64,000 nucleotides of DNA, from positions 1,915,001-1,979,000 of the forward strand of contig JAUCEF010000013.1 of assembly GCA_033558025.1 (NCBI GenBank), written 5' to 3'. Positions 47,518 to 60,236 of the stretch are shown one piece after another. The position numbers were made by a program, and so were the translations under genes. Position 1 is the first letter of the stretch, and every line of letters starts with the position of its first letter. The stretch comes from Phytophthora sp. 'mugwort' (Eukaryota > Oomycota > Peronosporomycetes > Peronosporales > Peronosporaceae). Under the pieces are notes generated by a model, which was given only the letters and a program-made list of their open reading frames with translations, did no database searches and was not told where the DNA came from.

Positions 47518-47998
47518 GTCGAACCCTAACTATCCGCTACATCGTTTCAAAAATCTGGTTTGCTGGCCCGGCACAGCCACACCTGCGCATCGACGCACGC
47601 TCGGCCTCGCCGCCGACCCCCCGCACCCTCCAGCTCTCCCGGACACATCTATCTGCCACGTCTGCCGATCGCTCCCAGTCCGTCCCTCGCTCATCATGGC
47701 GGCTACACCTCAAGTTGACGGCCTGTGGCCTGAGTGGTCCGCATTACGTCTATGCTGATAGTCCGGTCGGCTCGAATGTTAAGAATACCTGGCCATGCCT
47801 CCCAGCAGACCCGAAATAATTGACAACATCGAAAGCGCCATACGTTCGAAAGCAGTATCTATGTTCGTGAATAGCGGTCCGGGGTCTGTCGGTAGGACAG
47901 GACACAACACGTCGGGACTGTGTAGGCAGTGGCAAAATACACAAGGCATGCAACAAGCAGCAGAGAGTCTCGAACGGCCGTTGACGGAGACAAGAAGA

Positions 47999-48070
47999 AG
48001 CGCGGGACCGGGATTGAACCAGTGACCCTTCGAGCTGCAATCGAACGCTCTACCACTGAGCTACCCGCGC
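47999..48070 (-). tRNA. tRNA-Cys-GCA: tRNA-Cys(GCA), unit 87
   Basis: Body as unit 1. Unit marker: G342. Confidence 0.94.
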
Positions 48071-48551
48071 GTCGAACCCTAACTATCCGCTACATCGTTT
48101 CAAAAATCTGGTTTGCTGGCCCGGCACAGCCACACCTGCGCATCGACGCACGCTCGGCCTCGCCGCCGACCCCCCGCACCCTCCAGCTCTCCCGGACACA
48201 TCTATCTGCCACGTCTGCCGATCGCTCCCAGTCCGTCCCTCGCTCATCATGGCGGCTACACCTCAAGTTGACGGCCTGTGGCCTGAGTGGTCCGCATTAC
48301 GTCTATGCTGATAGTCCGGTCGGCTCGAATGTTAAGAATACCTGGCCATGCCTCCCAGCAGACCCGAAATAATTGACAACATCGAAAGCGCCATACGTTC
48401 GAAAGCAGTATCTATGTTCGTGAATAGCGGTCCGGGGTCTGTCGGTAGGACACGACACAACACGTCGGGACTGTGTAGGCAGTGGCAAAATACACAAGGC
48501 ATGCAACAAGCAGCAGAGAGTCTCGAACGGCCGTTGACGGAGACAAGAAGA

Positions 48552-48623
48552 AGCGCGGGACCGGGATTGAACCAGTGACCCTTCGAGCTGCAATCGAACG
48601 CTCTACCACTGAGCTACCCGCGC
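48552..48623 (-). tRNA. tRNA-Cys-GCA: tRNA-Cys(GCA), unit 88
   Basis: Consensus unit, no markers seen. Confidence 0.94.
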
Positions 48624-49104
48624 GTCGAACCCTAACTATCCGCTACATCGTTTCAAAAATCTGGTTTGCTGGCCCAGCACCGCCACACCTGCGCATCGAC
48701 GCACGCTCGGCCTCGCCGCCGACCCCCCGCACCCTCCAGCTCTCCCGGACACATCTATCTGCCACGTCTGCCGATCGCTCCCAGTCCGTCCCTCGCTCAT
48801 CATGGCGGCTACACCTCAAGTTGACGGCCTGTGGCCTGAGCGGTCCGCATTACGTCTATGCTGATAGTCCGGTCGGCTCGAATGTTAAGAATACCTGGCC
48901 ATGCCTCCCAGCAGACCCGAAATAATTGACAACATCGAAAGCGCCATACGTTCGAAAGCAGTATCTATGTTCGTGAATAGCGGTCCGGGGTCTGTCGGTA
49001 GGACACGACACAACACGTCGGGACTGTGTAGGCAGTGGCAAAATACACAAGGCATGCAACAAGCAGCAGAGAGTCTCGAACGGCCGTTGACGGAGACAAG
49101 AAGA

Positions 49105-49176
49105 AGCGCGGGACCGGGATTGAACCAGTGACCCTTCGAGCTGCAATCGAACGCTCTACCACTGAGCTACCCGCGC
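49105..49176 (-). tRNA. tRNA-Cys-GCA: tRNA-Cys(GCA), unit 89
   Basis: Body as unit 1. Unit markers: A12+C17, C177. Confidence 0.94.
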
Positions 49177-49657
49177 GTCGAACCCTAACTATCCGCTACA
49201 TCGTTTCAAAAATCTGGTTTGCTGGCCCGGCACAGCCACACCTGCGCATCGACGCACGCTCGGCCTCGCCGCCGACCCCCCGCACCCTCCAGCTCTCCCG
49301 GACACATCTATCTGCCACGTCTGCCGATCGCTCCCAGTCCGTCCCTCGCTCATCATGGCGGCTACACCTCAAGTTGACGGCCTGTGGCCTGAGCGGTCCG
49401 CATTACGTCTATGCTGATAGTCCGGTCGGCTCGAATGTTAAGAATACCTGGCCATGCCTCCCAGCAGACCCGAAATAATTGACAACATCGAAAGCGCCAT
49501 ACGTTCGAAAGCAGTATCTATGTTCGTGAATAGCGGTCCGGGGTCTGTCGGTAGGACAGGACACAACACGTCGGGACTGTGTAGGCAGTGGCAAAATACA
49601 CAAGGCATGCAACAAGCAGCAGAGAGTCTCGAACGGCCGTTGACGGAGACAAGAAGA

Positions 49658-49729
49658 AGCGCGGGACCGGGATTGAACCAGTGACCCTTCGAGCTGCAAT
49701 CGAACGCTCTACCACTGAGCTACCCGCGC
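49658..49729 (-). tRNA. tRNA-Cys-GCA: tRNA-Cys(GCA), unit 90
   Basis: Body as unit 1. Unit markers: C177, G342. Confidence 0.94.
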
Positions 49730-50210
49730 GTCGAACCCTAACTATCCGCTACATCGTTTCAAAAATCTGGTTTGCTGGCCCGGCACAGCCACACCTGCGC
49801 ATCGACGCACGCTCGGCCTCGCCGCCGACCCCCCGCACCCTCCAGCTCTCCCGGACACATCTATCTGCCACGTCTGCCGATCGCTCCCAGTCCGTCCCTC
49901 GCTCATCATGGCGGCTACACCTCAAGTTGACGGCCTGTGGCCTGAGTGGTCCGCATTACGTCTATGCTGATAGTCCGGTCGGCTCGAATGTTAAGAATAC
50001 CTGGCCATGCCTCCCAGCAGACCCGAAATAATTGACAACATCGAAAGCGCCATACGTTCGAAAGCAGTATCTATGTTCGTGAATAGCGGTCCGGGGTCTG
50101 TCGGTAGGACACGACACAACACGTCGGGACTGTGTAGGCAGTGGCAAAATACACAAGGCATGCAACAAGCAGCAGAGAGTCTCGAACGGCCGTTGACGGA
50201 GACAAGAAGA

Positions 50211-50282
50211 AGCGCGGGACCGGGATTGAACCAGTGACCCTTCGAGCTGCAATCGAACGCTCTACCACTGAGCTACCCGCGC
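50211..50282 (-). tRNA. tRNA-Cys-GCA: tRNA-Cys(GCA), unit 91
   Basis: Consensus unit, no markers seen. Confidence 0.94.
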
Positions 50283-50763
50283 GTCGAACCCTAACTATCC
50301 GCTACATCGTTTCAAAAATCTGGTTTGCTGGCCCGGCACAGCCACACCTGCGCATCGACGCACGCTCGGCCTCGCCGCCGACCCCCCGCACCCTCCAGCT
50401 CTCCCGGACACATCTATCTGCCACGTCTGCCGATCGCTCCCAGTCCGTCCCTCGCTCATCATGGCGGCTACACCTCAAGTTGACGGCCTGTGGCCTGAGT
50501 GGTCCGCATTACGTCTATGCTGATAGTCCGGTCGGCTCGAATGTTAAGAATACCTGGCCATGCCTCCCAGCAGACCCGAAATAATTGACAACATCGAAAG
50601 CGCCATACGTTCGAAAGCAGTATCTATGTTCGTGAATAGCGGTCCGGGGTCTGTCGGTAGGACACGACACAACACGTCGGGACTGTGTAGGCAGTGGCAA
50701 AATACACAAGGCATGCAACAAGCAGCAGAGAGTCTCGAACGGCCGTTGACGGAGACAAGAAGA

Positions 50764-50835
50764 AGCGCGGGACCGGGATTGAACCAGTGATCCTTCGAGC
50801 TGCAATCGAACGCTCTACCACTGAGCTACCCGCGC
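50764..50835 (-). tRNA. tRNA-Cys-GCA: tRNA-Cys(GCA), G46A variant, unit 92
   Basis: Variable-loop G46A. Unit marker: T468 only. Confidence 0.93.
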
Positions 50836-51316
50836 GTCGAACCCTAACTATCCGCTACATCGTTTCAAAAATCTGGTTTGCTGGCCCGGCACAGCCACAC
50901 CTGCGCATCGACGCACGCTCGGCCTCGCCGCCGACCCCCCGCACCCTCCAGCTCTCCCGGACACATCTATCTGCCACGTCTGCCGATCGCTCCCAGTCCG
51001 TCCCTCGCTCATCATGGCGGCTACACCTCAAGTTGACGGCCTGTGGCCTGAGTGGTCCGCATTACGTCTATGCTGATAGTCCGGTCGGCTCGAATGTTAA
51101 GAATACCTGGCCATGCCTCCCAGCAGACCCGAAATAATTGACAACATCGAAAGCGCCATACGTTCGAAAGCAGTATCTATGTTCGTGAATAGCGGTCCGG
51201 GGTCTGTCGGTAGGACACGACACAACACGTCGGGACTGTGTAGGCAGTGGCAAAATACACAAGGCATGCAACAAGCAGCAGAGAGTCTCGAACGGCCGTT
51301 GACGGAGACAAGAAGA

Positions 51317-51388
51317 AGCGCGGGACCGGGATTGAACCAGTGACCCTTCGAGCTGCAATCGAACGCTCTACCACTGAGCTACCCGCGC
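51317..51388 (-). tRNA. tRNA-Cys-GCA: tRNA-Cys(GCA), unit 93
   Basis: Consensus unit, no markers seen. Confidence 0.94.
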
Positions 51389-51869
51389 GTCGAACCCTAA
51401 CTATCCGCTACATCGTTTCAAAAATCTGGTTTGCTGGCCCGGCACAGCCACACCTGCGCATCGACGCACGCTCGGCCTCGCCGCCGACCCCCCGCACCCT
51501 CCAGCTCTCCCGGACACATCTATCTGCCACGTCTGCCGATCGCTCCCAGTCCGTCCCTCGCTCATCATGGCGGCTACACCTCAAGTTGACGGCCTGTGGC
51601 CTGAGTGGTCCGCATTACGTCTATGCTGATAGTCCGGTCGGCTCGAATGTTAAGAATACCTGGCCATGCCTCCCAGCAGACCCGAAATAATTGACAACAT
51701 CGAAAGCGCCATACGTTCGAAAGCAGTATCTATGTTCGTGAATAGCGGTCCGGGGTCTGTCGGTAGGACACGACACAACACGTCGGGACTGTGTAGGCAG
51801 TGGCAAAATACACAAGGCATGCAACAAGCAGCAGAGAGTCTCGAACGGCCGTTGACGGAGACAAGAAGA

Positions 51870-51941
51870 AGCGCGGGACCGGGATTGAACCAGTGATCCT
51901 TCGAGCTGCAATCGAACGCTCTACCACTGAGCTACCCGCGC
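51870..51941 (-). tRNA. tRNA-Cys-GCA: tRNA-Cys(GCA), G46A variant, unit 94
   Basis: Variable-loop G46A. Unit marker: T468 only. Confidence 0.93.
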
Positions 51942-52422
51942 GTCGAACCCTAACTATCCGCTACATCGTTTCAAAAATCTGGTTTGCTGGCCCGGCACAG
52001 CCACACCTGCGCATCGACGCACGCTCGGCCTCGCCGCCGACCCCCCGCACCCTCCAGCTCTCCCGGACACATCTATCTGCCACGTCTGCCGATCGCTCCC
52101 AGTCCGTCCCTCGCTCATCATGGCGGCTACACCTCAAGTTGACGGCCTGTGGCCTGAGCGGTCCGCATTACGTCTATGCTGATAGTCCGGTCGGCTCGAA
52201 TGTTAAGAATACCTGGCCATGCCTCCCAGCAGACCCGAAATAATTGACAACATCGAAAGCGCCATACGTTCGAAAGCAGTATCTATGTTCGTGAATAGCG
52301 GTCCGGGGTCTGTCGGTAGGACACGACACAACACGTCGGGACTGTGTAGGCAGTGGCAAAATACACAAGGCATGCAACAAGCAGCAGAGAGTCTCGAACG
52401 GCCGTTGACGGAGACAAGAAGA

Positions 52423-52494
52423 AGCGCGGGACCGGGATTGAACCAGTGACCCTTCGAGCTGCAATCGAACGCTCTACCACTGAGCTACCCGCGC
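52423..52494 (-). tRNA. tRNA-Cys-GCA: tRNA-Cys(GCA), unit 95
   Basis: Body as unit 1. Unit marker: C177. Confidence 0.94.
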
Positions 52495-52975
52495 GTCGAA
52501 CCCTAACTATCCGCTACATCGTTTCAAAAATCTGGTTTGCTGGCCCGGCACAGCCACACCTGCGCATCGACGCACGCTCGGCCTCGCCGCCGACCCCCCG
52601 CACCCTCCAGCTCTCCCGGACACATCTATCTGCCACGTCTGCCGATCGCTCCCAGTCCGTCCCTCGCTCATCATGGCGGCTACACCTCAAGTTGACGGCA
52701 TGTGGCCTGAGTGGTCCGCATTACGTCTATGCTGATAGTCCGGTCGGCTCGAATGTTAAGAATTCCTGGCCATGCCTCCCAGCAGACCCGAAATAATTGA
52801 CAACATCGAAAGCGCCATACGTTCGAAAGCAGTATCTATGTCCGTGAATAGCGGTCCGGGGTCTGTCGGTAGGACACGACACAACACGTCGGGACTGTGT
52901 AGGCAGTGGCAAAATACACAAGGCATGCAACAAGCAGCAGAGAGTCTCGAACGGCCGTTGACGGAGACAAGAAGA

Positions 52976-53047
52976 AGCGCGGGACCGGGATTGAACCAGT
53001 GACCCTTCGAGCTGCAATCGAACGCTCTACCACTGAGCTACCCGCGC
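52976..53047 (-). tRNA. tRNA-Cys-GCA: tRNA-Cys(GCA), unit 96
   Basis: Body as unit 1. Unit markers: A165 and T229 (both private), C307. Confidence 0.94.
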
Positions 53048-53528
53048 GTCGAACCCTAACTATCCGCTACATCGTTTCAAAAATCTGGTTTGCAGGCCCG
53101 GCACAGCCACACCTGCGCATCGACGCACGCTCGGCCTCGCCGCCGACCCCCCGCACCCTCCAGCTCTCCCGGACACATCTATCTGCCACGTCTGCCGATC
53201 GCTCCCAGTCCGTCCCTCGCTCATCATGGCGGCTACACCTCAAGTTGACGGCCTGTGGCCTGAGTGGTCCGCATTACGTCTATGCTGATAGTCCGGTCGG
53301 CTCGAATGTTAAGAATACCTGGCCATGCCTCCCAGCAGACCCGAAATAATTGACAACATCGAAAGCGCCATACGTTCGAAAGCAGTATCTATGTCCGTGA
53401 ATAGCGGTCCGGGGTCTGTCGGTAGGACAGGACACAACACGTCGGGACTGTGTAGGCAGTGGCAAAATACACAAGGCATGCAACAAGCAGCAGAGAGTCT
53501 CGAACGGCCGTTGACGGAGACAAGAAGA

Positions 53529-53600
53529 AGCGCGGGACCGGGATTGAACCAGTGACCCTTCGAGCTGCAATCGAACGCTCTACCACTGAGCTACCCGCGC
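53529..53600 (-). tRNA. tRNA-Cys-GCA: tRNA-Cys(GCA), unit 97
   Basis: Body as unit 1. Unit markers: A6, C307, G342. Confidence 0.94.
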
Positions 53601-54081
53601 GTCGAACCCTAACTATCCGCTACATCGTTTCAAAAATCTGGTTTGCTGGCCCGGCACAGCCACACCTGCGCATCGACGCACGCTCGGCCTCGCCGCCGAC
53701 CCCCCGCACCCTCCAGCTCTCCCGGACACATCTATCTGCCACGTCTGCCGATCGCTCCCAGTCCGTCCCTCGCTCATCATGGCGGCTACACCTCAAGTTG
53801 ACGGCCTGTGGCCTGAGTGGTCCGCATTACGTCTATGCTGATAGTCCGGTCGGCTCGAATGTTAAGAATACCTGGCCATGCCTCCCAGCAGACCCGAAAT
53901 AATTGACAACATCGAAAGCGCCATACGTTCGAAAGCAGTATCTATGTCCGTGAATAGCGGTCCGGGGTCTGTCGGTAGGACAGGACACAACACGTCGGGA
54001 CTGTGTAGGCAGTGGCAAAATACACAAGGCATGCAACAAGCAGCAGAGAGTCTCGAACGGCCGTTGACGGAGACAAGAAGA

Positions 54082-54153
54082 AGCGCGGGACCGGGATTGA
54101 ACCAGTGACCCTTCGAGCTGCAATCGAACGCTCTACCACTGAGCTACCCGCGC
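54082..54153 (-). tRNA. tRNA-Cys-GCA: tRNA-Cys(GCA), unit 98
   Basis: Body as unit 1. Unit markers: C307 (only in units 96-98), G342. Confidence 0.94.
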
Positions 54154-54634
54154 GTCGAACCCTAACTATCCGCTACATCGTTTCAAAAATCTGGTTTGCT
54201 GGCCCAGCACCGCCACACCTGCGCATCGACGCACGCTCGGCCTCGCCGCCGACCCCCCGCACCCTCCAGCTCTCCCGGACACATCTATCTGCCACGTCTG
54301 CCGATCGCTCCCAGTCCGTCCCTCGCTCATCATGGCGGCTACACCTCAAGTTGACGGCCTGTGGCCTGAGCGGTCCGCATTACGTCTATGCTGATAGTCC
54401 GGTCGGCTCGAATGTTAAGAATACCTGGCCATGCCTCCCAGCAGACCCGAAATAATTGACAACATCGAAAGCGCCATACGTTCGAAAGCAGTATCTATGT
54501 TCGTGAATAGCGGTCCGGGGTCTGTCGGTAGGACAGGACACAACACGTCGGGACTGTGTAGGCAGTGGCAAAATACACAAGGCATGCAACAAGCAGCAGA
54601 GAGTCTCGAACGGCCGTTGACGGAGACAAGAAGA

Positions 54635-54706
54635 AGCGCGGGACCGGGATTGAACCAGTGACCCTTCGAGCTGCAATCGAACGCTCTACCACTGAGCTAC
54701 CCGCGC
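54635..54706 (-). tRNA. tRNA-Cys-GCA: tRNA-Cys(GCA), unit 99
   Basis: Body as unit 1. Unit markers: A12+C17, C177, G342; same haplotype as units 42, 45 and 52. Confidence 0.94.
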
Positions 54707-55187
54707 GTCGAACCCTAACTATCCGCTACATCGTTTCAAAAATCTGGTTTGCAGGCCCGGCACAGCCACACCTGCGCATCGACGCACGCTCGGCCTCGCC
54801 GCCGACCCCCCGCACCCTCCAGCTCTCCCGGACACATCTATCTGCCACGTCTGCCGATCGCTCCCAGTCCGTCCCTCGCTCATCATGGCGGCTACACCTC
54901 AAGTTGACGGCCTGTGGCCTGAGTGGTCCGCATTACGTCTATGCTGATAGTCCGGTCGGCTCGAATGTTAAGAATACCTGGCCATGCCTCCCAGCAGACC
55001 CGAAATAATTGACAACATCGAAAGCGCCATACGTTCGAAAGCAGTATCTATGTTCGTGAATAGCGGTCCGGGGTCTGTCGGTAGGACACGACACAACACG
55101 TCGGGACTGTGTAGGCAGTGGCAAAATACACAAGGCATGCAACAAGCAGCAGAGAGTCTCGAACGGCCGTTGACGGAGACAAGAAGA

Positions 55188-55259
55188 AGCGCGGGACCGG
55201 GATTGAACCAGTGACCCTTCGAGCTGCAATCGAACGCTCTACCACTGAGCTACCCGCGC
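55188..55259 (-). tRNA. tRNA-Cys-GCA: tRNA-Cys(GCA), unit 100
   Basis: Body as unit 1. Unit marker: A6. Confidence 0.94.
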
Positions 55260-55740
55260 GTCGAACCCTAACTATCCGCTACATCGTTTCAAAAATCTGG
55301 TTTGCTGGCCCGGCACAGCCACACCTGCGCATCGACGCACGCTCGGCCTCGCCGCCGACCCCCCGCACCCTCCAGCTCTCCCGGACACATCTATCTGCCA
55401 CGTCTGCCGATCGCTCCCAGTCCGTCCCTCGCTCATCATGGCGGCTACACCTCAAGTTGACGGCCTGTGGCCTGAGTGGTCCGCATTACGTCTATGCTGA
55501 TAGTCCGGTCGGCTCGAATGTTAAGAATACCTGGCCATGCCTCCCAGCAGACCCGAAATAATTGACAACATCGAAAGCGCCATACGTTCGAAAGCAGTAT
55601 CTATGTTCGTGAATAGCGGTCCGGGGTCTGTCGGTAGGACACGACACAACACGTCGGGACTGTGTAGGCAGTGGCAAAATACACAAGGCATGCAACAAGC
55701 AGCAGAGAGTCTCGAACGGCCGTTGACGGAGACAAGAAGA

Positions 55741-55812
55741 AGCGCGGGACCGGGATTGAACCAGTGACCCTTCGAGCTGCAATCGAACGCTCTACCACTG
55801 AGCTACCCGCGC
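55741..55812 (-). tRNA. tRNA-Cys-GCA: tRNA-Cys(GCA), unit 101
   Basis: Consensus unit, no markers seen. Confidence 0.94.
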
Positions 55813-56293
55813 GTCGAACCCTAACTATCCGCTACATCGTTTCAAAAATCTGGTTTGCTGGCCCAGCACCGCCACACCTGCGCATCGACGCACGCTCGGC
55901 CTCGCCGCCGACCCCCCGCACCCTCCAGCTCTCCCGGACACATCTATCTGCCACGTCTGCCGATCGCTCCCAGTCCGTCCCTCGCTCATCATGGCGGCTA
56001 CACCTCAAGTTGACGGCCTGTGGCCTGAGCGGTCCGCATTACGTCTATGCTGATAGTCCGGTCGGCTCGAATGTTAAGAATACCTGGCCATGCCTCCCAG
56101 CAGACCCGAAATAATTGACAACATCGAAAGCGCCATACGTTCGAAAGCAGTATCTATGTTCGTGAATAGCGGTCCGGGGTCTGTCGGTAGGACACGACAC
56201 AACACGTCGGGACTGTGTAGGCAGTGGCAAAATACACAAGGCATGCAACAAGCAGCAGAGAGTCTCGAACGGCCGTTGACGGAGACAAGAAGA

Positions 56294-56365
56294 AGCGCGG
56301 GACCGGGATTGAACCAGTGACCCTTCGAGCTGCAATCGAACGCTCTACCACTGAGCTACCCGCGC
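56294..56365 (-). tRNA. tRNA-Cys-GCA: tRNA-Cys(GCA), unit 102
   Basis: Body as unit 1. Unit markers: A12+C17, C177. Confidence 0.94.
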
Positions 56366-56846
56366 GTCGAACCCTAACTATCCGCTACATCGTTTCAAAA
56401 ATCTGGTTTGCTGGCCCGGCACAGCCACACCTGCGCATCGACGCACGCTCGGCCTCGCCGCCGACCCCCCGCACCCTCCAGCTCTCCCGGACACATCTAT
56501 CTGCCACGTCTGCCGATCGCTCCCAGTCCGTCCCTCGCTCATCATGGCGGCTACACCTCAAGTTGACGGCCTGTGGCCTGAGTGGTCCGCATTACGTCTA
56601 TGCTGATAGTCCGGTCGGCTCGAATGTTAAGAATACCTGGCCATGCCTCCCAGCAGACCCGAAATAATTGACAACATCGAAAGCGCCATACGTTCGAAAG
56701 CAGTATCTATGTTCGTGAATAGCGGTCCGGGGTCTGTCGGTAGGACACGACACAACACGTCGGGACTGTGTAGGCAGTGGCAAAATACACAAGGCATGCA
56801 ACAAGCAGCAGAGAGTCTCGAACGGCCGTTGACGGAGACAAGAAGA

Positions 56847-56918
56847 AGCGCGGGACCGGGATTGAACCAGTGACCCTTCGAGCTGCAATCGAACGCTCTA
56901 CCACTGAGCTACCCGCGC
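56847..56918 (-). tRNA. tRNA-Cys-GCA: tRNA-Cys(GCA), unit 103
   Basis: Consensus unit, no markers seen. Confidence 0.94.
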
Positions 56919-57399
56919 GTCGAACCCTAACTATCCGCTACATCGTTTCAAAAATCTGGTTTGCTGGCCCAGCACCGCCACACCTGCGCATCGACGCACG
57001 CTCGGCCTCGCCGCCGACCCCCCGCACCCTCCAGCTCTCCCGGACACATCTATCTGCCACGTCTGCCGATCGCTCCCAGTCCGTCCCTCGCTCATCATGG
57101 CGGCTACACCTCAAGTTGACGGCCTGTGGCCTGAGTGGTCCGCATTACGTCTATGCTGATAGTCCGGTCGGCTCGAATGTTAAGAATACCTGGCCATGCC
57201 TCCCAGCAGACCCGAAATAATTGACAACATCGAAAGCGCCATACGTTCGAAAGCAGTATCTATGTTCGTGAATAGCGGTCCGGGGTCTGTCGGTAGGACA
57301 CGACACAACACGTCGGGACTGTGTAGGCAGTGGCAAAATACACAAGGCATGCAACAAGCAGCAGAGAGTCTCGAACGGCCGTTGACGGAGACAAGAAGA

Positions 57400-57471
57400 A
57401 GCGCGGGACCGGGATTGAACCAGTGACCCTTCGAGCTGCAATCGAACGCTCTACCACTGAGCTACCCGCGC
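57400..57471 (-). tRNA. tRNA-Cys-GCA: tRNA-Cys(GCA), unit 104
   Basis: Body as unit 1. Unit marker: A12+C17. Confidence 0.94.
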
Positions 57472-57952
57472 GTCGAACCCTAACTATCCGCTACATCGTT
57501 TCAAAAATCTGGTTTGCTGGCCCGGCACAGCCACACCTGCGCATCGACGCACGCTCGGCCTCGCCGCCGACCCCCCGCACCCTCCAGCTCTCCCGGACAC
57601 ATCTATCTGCCACGTCTGCCGATCGCTCCCAGTCCGTCCCTCGCTCATCATGGCGGCTACACCTCAAGTTGACGGCCTGTGGCCTGAGTGGTCCGCATTA
57701 CGTCTATGCTGATAGTCCGGTCGGCTCGAATGTTAAGAATACCTGGCCATGCCTCCCAGCAGACCCGAAATAATTGACAACATCGAAAGCGCCATACGTT
57801 CGAAAGCAGTATCTATGTTCGTGAATAGCGGTCCGGGGTCTGTCGGTAGGACACGACACAACACGTCGGGACTGTGTAGGCAGTGGCAAAATACACAAGG
57901 CATGCAACAAGCAGCAGAGAGTCTCGAACGGCCGTTGACGGAGACAAGAAGA

Positions 57953-58024
57953 AGCGCGGGACCGGGATTGAACCAGTGACCCTTCGAGCTGCAATCGAAC
58001 GCTCTACCACTGAGCTACCCGCGC
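57953..58024 (-). tRNA. tRNA-Cys-GCA: tRNA-Cys(GCA), unit 105
   Basis: Consensus unit, no markers seen. Confidence 0.94.
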
Positions 58025-58505
58025 GTCGAACCCTAACTATCCGCTACATCGTTTCAAAAATCTGGTTTGCTGGCCCAGCACCGCCACACCTGCGCATCGA
58101 CGCACGCTCGGCCTCGCCGCCGACCCCCCGCACCCTCCAGCTCTCCCGGACACATCTATCTGCCACGTCTGCCGATCGCTCCCAGTCCGTCCCTCGCTCA
58201 TCATGGCGGCTACACCTCAAGTTGACGGCCTGTGGCCTGAGTGGTCCGCATTACGTCTATGCTGATAGTCCGGTCGGCTCGAATGTTAAGAATACCTGGC
58301 CATGCCTCCCAGCAGACCCGAAATAATTGACAACATCGAAAGCGCCATACGTTCGAAAGCAGTATCTATGTTCGTGAATAGCGGTCCGGGGTCTGTCGGT
58401 AGGACACGACACAACACGTCGGGACTGTGTAGGCAGTGGCAAAATACACAAGGCATGCAACAAGCAGCAGAGAGTCTCGAACGGCCGTTGACGGAGACAA
58501 GAAGA

Positions 58506-58577
58506 AGCGCGGGACCGGGATTGAACCAGTGACCCTTCGAGCTGCAATCGAACGCTCTACCACTGAGCTACCCGCGC
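58506..58577 (-). tRNA. tRNA-Cys-GCA: tRNA-Cys(GCA), unit 106
   Basis: Body as unit 1. Unit marker: A12+C17. Confidence 0.94.
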
Positions 58578-59058
58578 GTCGAACCCTAACTATCCGCTAC
58601 ATCGTTTCAAAAATCTGGTTTGCTGGCCCGGCACAGCCACACCTGCGCATCGACGCACGCTCGGCCTCGCCGCCGACCCCCCGCACCCTCCAGCTCTCCC
58701 GGACACATCTATCTGCCACGTCTGCCGATCGCTCCCAGTCCGTCCCTCGCTCATCATGGCGGCTACACCTCAAGTTGACGGCCTGTGGCCTGAGTGGTCC
58801 GCATTACGTCTATGCTGATAGTCCGGTCGGCTCGAATGTTAAGAATACCTGGCCATGCCTCCGAGCAGACCCGAAATAATTGACAACATCGAAAGCGCCA
58901 TACGTTCGAAAGCAGTATCTATGTTCGTGAATAGCGGTCCGGGGTCTGTCGGTAGGACACGACACAACACGTCGGGACTGTGTAGGCAGTGGCAAAATAC
59001 ACAAGGCATGCAACAAGCAGCAGAGAGTCTCGAACGGCCGTTGACGGAGACAAGAAGA

Positions 59059-59130
59059 AGCGCGGGACCGGGATTGAACCAGTGACCCTTCGAGCTGCAA
59101 TCGAACGCTCTACCACTGAGCTACCCGCGC
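59059..59130 (-). tRNA. tRNA-Cys-GCA: tRNA-Cys(GCA), unit 107
   Basis: Body as unit 1. Unit marker: G245. Confidence 0.94.
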
Positions 59131-59611
59131 GTCGAACCCTAACTATCCGCTACATCGTTTCAAAAATCTGGTTTGCTGGCCCAGCACCGCCACACCTGCG
59201 CATCGACGCACGCTCGGCCTCGCCGCCGACCCCCCGCACCCTCCAGCTCTCCCGGACACATCTATCTGCCACGTCTGCCGATCGCTCCCAGTCCGTCCCT
59301 CGCTCATCATGGCGGCTACACCTCAAGTTGACGGCCTGTGGCCTGAGTGGTCCGCATTACGTCTATGCTGATAGTCCGGTCGGCTCGAATGTTAAGAATA
59401 CCTGGCCATGCCTCCCAGCAGACCCGAAATAATTGACAACATCGAAAGCGCCATACGTTCGAAAGCAGTATCTATGTTCGTGAATAGCGGTCCGGGGTCT
59501 GTCGGTAGGACACGACACAACACGTCGGGACTGTGTAGGCAGTGGCAAAATACACAAGGCATGCAACAAGCAGCAGAGAGTCTCGAACGGCCGTTGACGG
59601 AGACAAGAAGA

Positions 59612-59683
59612 AGCGCGGGACCGGGATTGAACCAGTGACCCTTCGAGCTGCAATCGAACGCTCTACCACTGAGCTACCCGCGC
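59612..59683 (-). tRNA. tRNA-Cys-GCA: tRNA-Cys(GCA), unit 108
   Basis: Body as unit 1. Unit marker: A12+C17; the pair 107-108 repeats 68-69 and 74-75. Confidence 0.94.
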
Positions 59684-60164
59684 GTCGAACCCTAACTATC
59701 CGCTACATCGTTTCAAAAATCTGGTTTGCTGGCCCGGCACAGCCACACCTGCGCATCGACGCACGCTCGGCCTCGCCGCCGACCCCCCGCACCCTCCAGC
59801 TCTCCCGGACACATCTATCTGCCACGTCTGCCGATCGCTCCCAGTCCGTCCCTCGCTCATCATGGCGGCTACACCTCAAGTTGACGGCCTGTGGCCTGAG
59901 TGGTCCGCATTACGTCTATGCTGATAGTCCGGTCGGCTCGAATGTTAAGAATACCTGGCCATGCCTCCCAGCAGACCCGAAATAATTGACAACATCGAAA
60001 GCGCCATACGTTCGAAAGCAGTATCTATGTTCGTGAATAGCGGTCCGGGGTCTGTCGGTAGGACACGACACAACACGTCGGGACTGTGTAGGCAGTGGCA
60101 AAATACACAAGGCATGCAACAAGCAGCAGAGAGTCTCGAACGGCCGTTGACGGAGACAAGAAGA

Positions 60165-60236
60165 AGCGCGGGACCGGGATTGAACCAGTGACCCTTCGAG
60201 CTGCAATCGAACGCTCTACCACTGAGCTACCCGCGC
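60165..60236 (-). tRNA. tRNA-Cys-GCA: tRNA-Cys(GCA), unit 109
   Basis: Consensus unit, no markers seen. Confidence 0.94.
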
